Source: Rhodobacteraceae bacterium UBA2776 (lineage in GTDB: Bacteria; Pseudomonadota; Alphaproteobacteria; Rhodobacterales; Rhodobacteraceae). From it: 25,994 nucleotides of DNA. The translations under genes were made by a program, and so were the position numbers. The stretch spans positions 9,087 to 35,080 of the forward strand of contig DEIK01000037.1 of the NCBI GenBank assembly GCA_002352425.1. Direction: 5' to 3'. Below are positions 22,444 through 25,994 of the stretch, one piece after another (positions within the stretch are counted from its first letter, which is position 1; each line of letters starts with the position of its first letter). The notes beneath the pieces were generated by a model, which had not been told where the DNA came from, made no database searches, and saw nothing but the letters and a program-made list of their open reading frames with translations.

Positions 22444-22800
22444 CGGCTCTCATCCGGTAAAACTATGATTGAAGCAACGGGCGCGCCGATTGTCGTGCCC
22501 GTTTCGGGGATTGGCGGGGTGCTGTTCGTTTGAACGGGCTTTCGTGCGACGGCGCCTATGACATCTTTTCAAACACCAGCAAAAGCCGTGGGCGCAAAAG
22601 ATCTATTTATTTCCTGGTAAAAACAATGTGTTATTGGATATCACCCCCGATGATATGAGATAACTCCGGGCTGATATTGTTTAACTTTTGGGTCTGGCGG
22701 CATGTTGGGACATCGAAATTATCACGATGCATTCACGCATTAACCCACACAGGCCGGACCTAATATTTAGACCGCCACAAACCTTAAACGGAGAACCGAT
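22444..22800. other. Intergenic stretch with one hairpin
   Basis: No gene is seen in these 357 bases. A perfect 7-bp stem, AACGGGC (22476-22482) and GCCCGTT (22497-22503), lies 33 bases after the preceding stop and may end that transcript, although no T-run follows. The rest is AT-richer and must hold the promoter for the next gene; I cannot pick out convincing hexamers. Confidence 0.4.
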
Positions 22801-23223
22801 ATGACCATCAGTATTTTCAAAGCTCTTAGCAACGCCAGCGCCATTCTTGTAACAGGCGCCATGCTGACGATACCCACAGCGACTGTCTCGCATGCTGGGG
22901 GTAATGGTAGTGACCCTATGATTGTCGATGGTGGTCACATGTTGGGTGTGTGTTTTTTGGATGGCGGTAAGGTGACGACGTCATCAAACGGGGACAATCA
23001 TTGCCACAACCCCAAGACCGGAAAAACCACCGAATGTTCGGGTCCGAACGGGTCACCTGACGCCTGTTGGACCGAAGGTCGCCCGACAGGTAAAAGGTTT
23101 AGCAAACCTGTTCTGCAAAGCGGGGGCACCATGATTATGCAGCCAGACACAAACACCACGGTTGGCACCGGCGCAAAGCCATTAGGGGCTACGTTGATCA
23201 TGCGAAATGTGGTAGGCAACTAA
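22801..23223 (+). CDS. Secreted glycine-rich protein with four cysteines, unknown function
   Basis: A 140-residue protein with a signal peptide (hydrophobic residues 12-24, likely cleavage after SHA, residue 32). The mature part is small, polar and glycine-rich, with four cysteines at C51, C68, C79 and C89 that could make two disulfides. HCHNPKTGKTTEC within it has a metal-site look, but that is a guess. The C-terminal third (GGTMIMQPDTNTTVGTGAKPLGATLIMRNVVGN) has no cysteines and could form strands. CGGAGAA precedes the ATG. It ends 45 bases before the beta-trefoil gene, and both products are exported, so they are probably one transcription unit. Confidence 0.68.
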   Translation: MTISIFKALSNASAILVTGAMLTIPTATVSHAGGNGSDPMIVDGGHMLGVCFLDGGKVTTSSNGDNHCHNPKTGKTTECSGPNGSPDACWTEGRPTGKRFSKPVLQSGGTMIMQPDTNTTVGTGAKPLGATLIMRNVVGN

Positions 23224-23268
23224 GATTACATCAAACCTTTTTAAAATCAGTATTCAGGAATCTACAAA

Positions 23269-24234
23269 ATGAAACGCACATCATTCTTTTCAGATCTTAC
23301 ACGGACGGTCAAAGCCGCAGGGCTTGTTATCGCAGCGGGGCTGTTCACAACCCCCGCCACGGCCAGCCCGATGTATACCTTCCTATCGGGCGACTACACG
23401 ATCCAACAAAGCAGCAACGGGCGTTTTCTGGACGCGCATCAGGGCCGCAAGGACAACAGCGCCGTGACCCGTAACGCCAAAGGCAACGCCACCCGTGTTT
23501 GGACCTTCATCCATGTGGGGGGCAGCGACTATATGATCCAGCAAAAAAACAATGGCCGCTTTTTGGATGCTCACTTTGACAGTGCCCATGATTTTTCGGC
23601 GATGACCCGCAACAAAGAAAACAACGATTCTCAGATATGGACGTTGAAAGATTCTGGCGGCAACAGCGTGACCATCCAGCAAAAGATCAACGGGCGGTTT
23701 TTAGATGCGCATGAAGGGACAAACGACAATTCGGCCGTCACCCGCACCGCGCAAAACAACGCAACCCAACGCTGGAAGATTACCCCGCTGACGCCACTTC
23801 GCCCCGCAGCAAAAGTCTCCCTTTTGGGTGAATTCACCATCCAGCAAAAACACAATATGCGTTATATGGATGCTTATGTCGGCAGCCATAACAACACAGC
23901 CGCCACCCGTACCGCCAGCCGTAACGCAGCACAAATCTGGGTGATTGTGGATCTTGGCAATGGGGTGCACACCCTGCGCCAAAAATTCAGCGGAATGAGC
24001 TTGGATGCCTATGCCGGTAAAAATGACAACGATGTGGTGACGCGCGATGCGACCAGCTCGCAGGCGCAAAACTGGATTATCAAAAGGGTCGGCACAGACC
24101 TATTTACTATTCAGCAGCGCAGCACAGGCAAATATCTGGATGCCTATGTCGATGGTCAAAATGACCATTCTATTGTGACCCGCAATGCGCAGAACAACGC
24201 GACACAGCAGTGGGTTATCCGTCCTGCGCATTAA
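23269..24234 (+). CDS. Secreted protein of six ricin-type repeats (two beta-trefoils)
   Basis: A 321-residue exported protein with a signal peptide (cleavage near residue 33, after TATA). The rest is six repeats of about 45 residues. Each begins with TIQQ or a variant, has a (F/L/M)DA(H/Y) core and a (V/A/M)TR segment, and ends in the ricin motif Q-x-W or a variant of it. The tryptophans are at 78, 124, 169, 224, 269 and 315, so spacing is 45-46 except for 55 between the third and fourth. That longer step is a proline-rich linker (TPLTPLRPAAK) and divides the protein into two sets of three, which is two beta-trefoils. Such folds bind sugars or proteins. No enzyme domain is attached. The ligand is unknown, and most repeats lack an obvious ricin sugar-site aspartate pattern. 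A strong hairpin follows. Confidence 0.85.
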   Translation: MKRTSFFSDLTRTVKAAGLVIAAGLFTTPATASPMYTFLSGDYTIQQSSNGRFLDAHQGRKDNSAVTRNAKGNATRVWTFIHVGGSDYMIQQKNNGRFLDAHFDSAHDFSAMTRNKENNDSQIWTLKDSGGNSVTIQQKINGRFLDAHEGTNDNSAVTRTAQNNATQRWKITPLTPLRPAAKVSLLGEFTIQQKHNMRYMDAYVGSHNNTAATRTASRNAAQIWVIVDLGNGVHTLRQKFSGMSLDAYAGKNDNDVVTRDATSSQAQNWIIKRVGTDLFTIQQRSTGKYLDAYVDGQNDHSIVTRNAQNNATQQWVIRPAH

Positions 24235-24253
24235 GTTGCGAAAAGTTGAATGG

Positions 24254-24288
24254 CCAAAGGCATCACGGGGCTTCTGTGATGCCTTTGG
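24254..24288 (+). terminator. Hairpin after the beta-trefoil gene
   Basis: A perfect 13-bp stem, CCAAAGGCATCAC and GTGATGCCTTTGG, with a 9-base loop, 19 bases after the stop. Only TCGTTG follows, so the tail is weak; the stem itself is very stable. Confidence 0.7.
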
Positions 24289-24434
24289 TCGTTGCACCCT
24301 TGGGGCTGTCCGAAAACTTGATGTCAAATCATGAGCTTCTGACGGGATTGTTTGGCGATCAACGCGCCTAAGAGATTGGCACAGGTTTCAACGCGGGGCT
24401 ATTGCCCGTTTTGGTGAAAAACGCTTTGAAAAAA

Positions 24435-24518
24435 TGGTGGGCGATCCTGGAATCGAACCAGGCGTGAGTCGCCTCGAGGGAGTTACAGTCCCCTGCCACA
24501 CCTTGCGGCCTATCGCCC
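24435..24518 (-). tRNA. tRNA-Tyr (anticodon GUA)
   Basis: An 84-base tRNA with encoded CCA (24437-24435). The acceptor stem GGGCGAT/ATCGCCC has seven pairs. The D-arm has three pairs, GCC/GGC. The anticodon loop is CTGTAAC with GTA (24486-24484). The variable arm is long (14 bases, GAG/CTC stem), as expected for tyrosine tRNA, and the T-arm is CCTGG-TTCGATT-CCAGG. Odd points are A at position 8 instead of the near-universal T, with C at 14 and G at 21. Six T residues follow the CCA and probably end transcription. Confidence 0.9.
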
Positions 24519-24529
24519 AACACTGGGGG

Positions 24530-24558
24530 TGGATACCCGTGCGCCGCTGACCCGTCAA
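24530..24558 (-). promoter_or_regulatory. Promoter of tRNA-Tyr
   Basis: On the minus strand, TTGACG (24558-24553) and TATCCA (24535-24530) are separated by exactly 17 bases. The -10 ends 11 bases before the tRNA 5' end, so the transcript would start at or just before the mature end. The -35 matches the consensus in five of six positions. Confidence 0.65.
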
Positions 24559-24643
24559 GCGTAAAACTGCCCGATATTCGCCTTGTGTCAGGATGCACAG
24601 TGGCGCATTGTCAAATCTGCACAAATTCAAGGGTCTTAAGGCG

Positions 24644-25420
24644 ATGAAAAAACCAAAGTGGGTGATTGAAAAAGAACAGGGCAGGCGGGCTTCTGCGGCG
24701 GAAACCGTCTGGTTGTTCGGGCTGCACACTGTGCGTGACGCCTTGCGTAATCCGAACCGCACAAAACTGCGCCTGATCGTCACTCAAAACGCCCATAACA
24801 AGCTGGCCGAAGACATCGCGATGAGCGGGATGGAAGCCGAAATGTCCGATCCGCGCAAATTTGCAGCCCCACTTGAGCCTCAATCCGTGCATCAGGGCGC
24901 GGCCCTTGAGGTCAAGCAACTGGACTGGGGTCCGATCGAAGAATGCTGCATGGCGGCGGATGGCCAAGTGCCCCGCGTTGTGTTGCTGGACCGTGTGACC
25001 GATCCACATAATGTGGGCGCGATCTTGCGTTCGGCCGAAGTGTTCGGGGCGCGTGCCGTCATTGCCCCGCAACGCCATGCTGCGCCTGAAACAGGGGCCT
25101 TGGCCAAAACGGCCTCTGGTGCGTTGGAGCGCCAACCATATTTGCGGATCAAGAACTTGGCCGATGCGATGGAGACGCTCAAATCTATGGGTTATCTGAT
25201 GCTGGGTCTGGATGGCGAGGCCGATATGACGGTTGCCGAGGCTGTCGAGGGCCGCGCGGATCGTCCGGTGGCACTGGTTTTGGGGGCCGAAGGGCCGGGT
25301 TTGCGCGAAAAAACCCGCGAGACCTGTGATCAACTGGTGCGGATTGATTCTGCGGGTGAATTTGGCTCGTTGAACGTGTCCAATGCGGCGGCTGTGGCGC
25401 TTTACGCCTCACGCGGCTGA
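24644..25420 (+). CDS. rlmB: 23S rRNA (guanosine-2'-O-)-methyltransferase RlmB / TrmH family
   Basis: SPOUT methyltransferase that puts a 2'-O-methyl group on RNA. The N-terminal substrate-binding domain (WLFGLHTVRDALRNP, residues 23-37 onward) is typical of RlmB. The SpoU motifs follow in order: NVGAILR with N123 and R129, LVLGAEGPGL, and SLNVSNAAAVALY near the end. These form the knotted SAM site. I chose the ATG at 24644 (258 residues) because the family start MKKPKW lies there; the ATG at 24593 has a small AGGA before it and is the alternative. The exact target, G2251 of 23S rRNA for RlmB, is inferred from the family. It is divergent from tRNA-Tyr. Confidence 0.9.
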   Translation: MKKPKWVIEKEQGRRASAAETVWLFGLHTVRDALRNPNRTKLRLIVTQNAHNKLAEDIAMSGMEAEMSDPRKFAAPLEPQSVHQGAALEVKQLDWGPIEECCMAADGQVPRVVLLDRVTDPHNVGAILRSAEVFGARAVIAPQRHAAPETGALAKTASGALERQPYLRIKNLADAMETLKSMGYLMLGLDGEADMTVAEAVEGRADRPVALVLGAEGPGLREKTRETCDQLVRIDSAGEFGSLNVSNAAAVALYASRG

Positions 25421-25479
25421 TCACAAGTTTATTACCGGCTCTGGAAAATGGCTCAAAGAAGATTACCTCTTAGGGTACA

Positions 25480-25526
25480 GGTGCAGCGCCCGGAACGCGC
25501 GCACCGATGAATCTGTCCCTCGTTCC
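25480..25526 (+). other. Structured RNA stretch with two competing stems
   Basis: GGTGC-A-GCGC (25480-25489) pairs with GCGC-GCACC (25497-25505) around a 7-base loop. The alternative GGAACG (25492-25497) pairs with CGTTCC (25521-25526) and would break that hairpin. It lies just ahead of the terminator at 25533. It may be a 3' untranslated region of rlmB or a separate small RNA; I do not recognise a known family. Confidence 0.35.
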
Positions 25527-25532
25527 GCAACT

Positions 25533-25570
25533 GGCGCCCATCCTCCTCCTACGGGATCGGGCGCCTTTTT
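25533..25570 (+). terminator. Rho-independent terminator after rlmB
   Basis: GGCGCCC (25533-25539) pairs with GGGCGCC (25559-25565), with further ATCC/GGAT pairing inside, and TTTTTCTTTT follows at once. This is the clearest intrinsic terminator in the window. Confidence 0.88.
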
Positions 25571-25685
25571 CTTTTGATTTGCATCAGGCACCTTTCGATG
25601 GCTTTCATGCCCCCTTGGGGGGAGGCGGCTCTCATATCATTGGGACGCCTCTTGCATGTTCATTCCCAGACAGTAATGTCCCCCC

Positions 25686-25994
25686 ATGACTTATTCCGAT
25701 GACACGCTCAAACGCATCCTGACCGACGCCAAGGTGATCGCCTGTGTCGGCGTTTCCATGAACCCCGTGCGCCCCAGCTATTTCGTGGCGCGCTATTTGT
25801 CGATGAAGGGGTATACGGTTATTCCGGTGAACCCGGGCCATGCAGGTAAAATGCTGTTTGGGCAAGAAATCATGCACGATCTGGCCGCGATTGATCGGCC
25901 TGTCGATATGGTCGATATATTCCGGCGCTCGGAACATGTGACGCCGATTGTCGAAGCCGCGTTGGAGGCGTTTCCCGACCTGAAAACCGTCTGG
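25686..25994 (+). CDS. CoA-binding domain protein (YccU-like), cut by the window end
   Basis: The first 103 codons of a gene that runs past the window edge. The sequence shows the Rossmann-type CoA-binding fold: VIACVGVSMNPVRPSYFVARYLSMKGYTVIPVNPG (about residues 17-51), then DLAAIDRPVDMVDIFRRSEHVTPIVEAAL. This matches the small CoA-binding proteins related to the N-terminal part of succinyl-CoA synthetase alpha, usually about 140-150 residues long, whose role is uncertain. No good ribosome site precedes the ATG at 25686. Confidence 0.88.
   Translation, partial: MTYSDDTLKRILTDAKVIACVGVSMNPVRPSYFVARYLSMKGYTVIPVNPGHAGKMLFGQEIMHDLAAIDRPVDMVDIFRRSEHVTPIVEAALEAFPDLKTVW

Noticed and set aside
24611..25333. 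240-codon minus-strand open frame
   Set aside because: Antisense to rlmB, whose SpoU motifs are clear.

Overview
The window looks like chromosomal DNA of an alphaproteobacterium, most probably a marine Rhodobacteraceae (roseobacter-type) bacterium. This is inferred from gene content and order: a SUV3-like helicase, S4 protein, 7Fe ferredoxin and CarD in a row, an Lrp regulator divergent from 4-hydroxyphenylpyruvate dioxygenase, and a TPR protein and SCP2-domain protein of the type common in that family. No plasmid, phage, CRISPR or intact insertion sequence is visible. Most of the window is ordinary core genome; the accessory-looking parts are about 1.6-2.3 kb and 20.0-24.3 kb.

Layout. 50-1618: a membrane-anchored M19 dipeptidase divergent from a YbiI/DksA-type zinc-finger protein. 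1619-2257: a small AT-richer patch with a three-helix membrane protein and degenerate repeats. 2258-5036: oligoendopeptidase F divergent from a fumarylacetoacetate-hydrolase-family enzyme. 5041-6264: an SCP2-domain protein and an alpha/beta hydrolase in a tight minus-strand pair. 6338-11323: TPR protein, SUV3-like RNA helicase, S4-domain protein, FdxA and CarD, all on the plus strand. 11434-13283: the divergent cobalamin genes cobS and cobT, which supply the two halves of the last assembly step of the nucleotide loop. 13327-15016: an Lrp/AsnC regulator divergent from hppD (tyrosine catabolism), with a clear inverted repeat between them. 15047-17746: an 899-residue single-pass membrane protein with weak resemblance to pilus/secretion assembly proteins at both ends. 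17909-19978: a SIMPL-domain secreted protein, a long terminator hairpin, and O-acetylhomoserine sulfhydrylase (metY).

20.0-24.3 kb is the least conventional part. It holds a 48-residue lipoprotein gene, an AT-rich gap with a perfect 17-bp palindrome, a putative glycosyltransferase, a conserved-looking secreted protein, and a pair of secreted proteins of which the second is built from six ricin-type (QxW) repeats forming two predicted beta-trefoils. The end of the window has a minus-strand tRNA-Tyr(GUA) with its own promoter and unusual core bases, an RlmB/TrmH-family rRNA methyltransferase, a structured intergenic stretch ending in a strong terminator, and the start of a CoA-binding protein cut by the window edge.

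No clear new multi-gene system was found. The best leads are the secreted double-trefoil protein with its Cys-containing neighbour, the 899-residue assembly-like protein, the hppD/lrp operator, the odd tRNA-Tyr core, and a short motif repeated just after gene ends. Functions are assigned from recognised motifs by eye; no database search was run.
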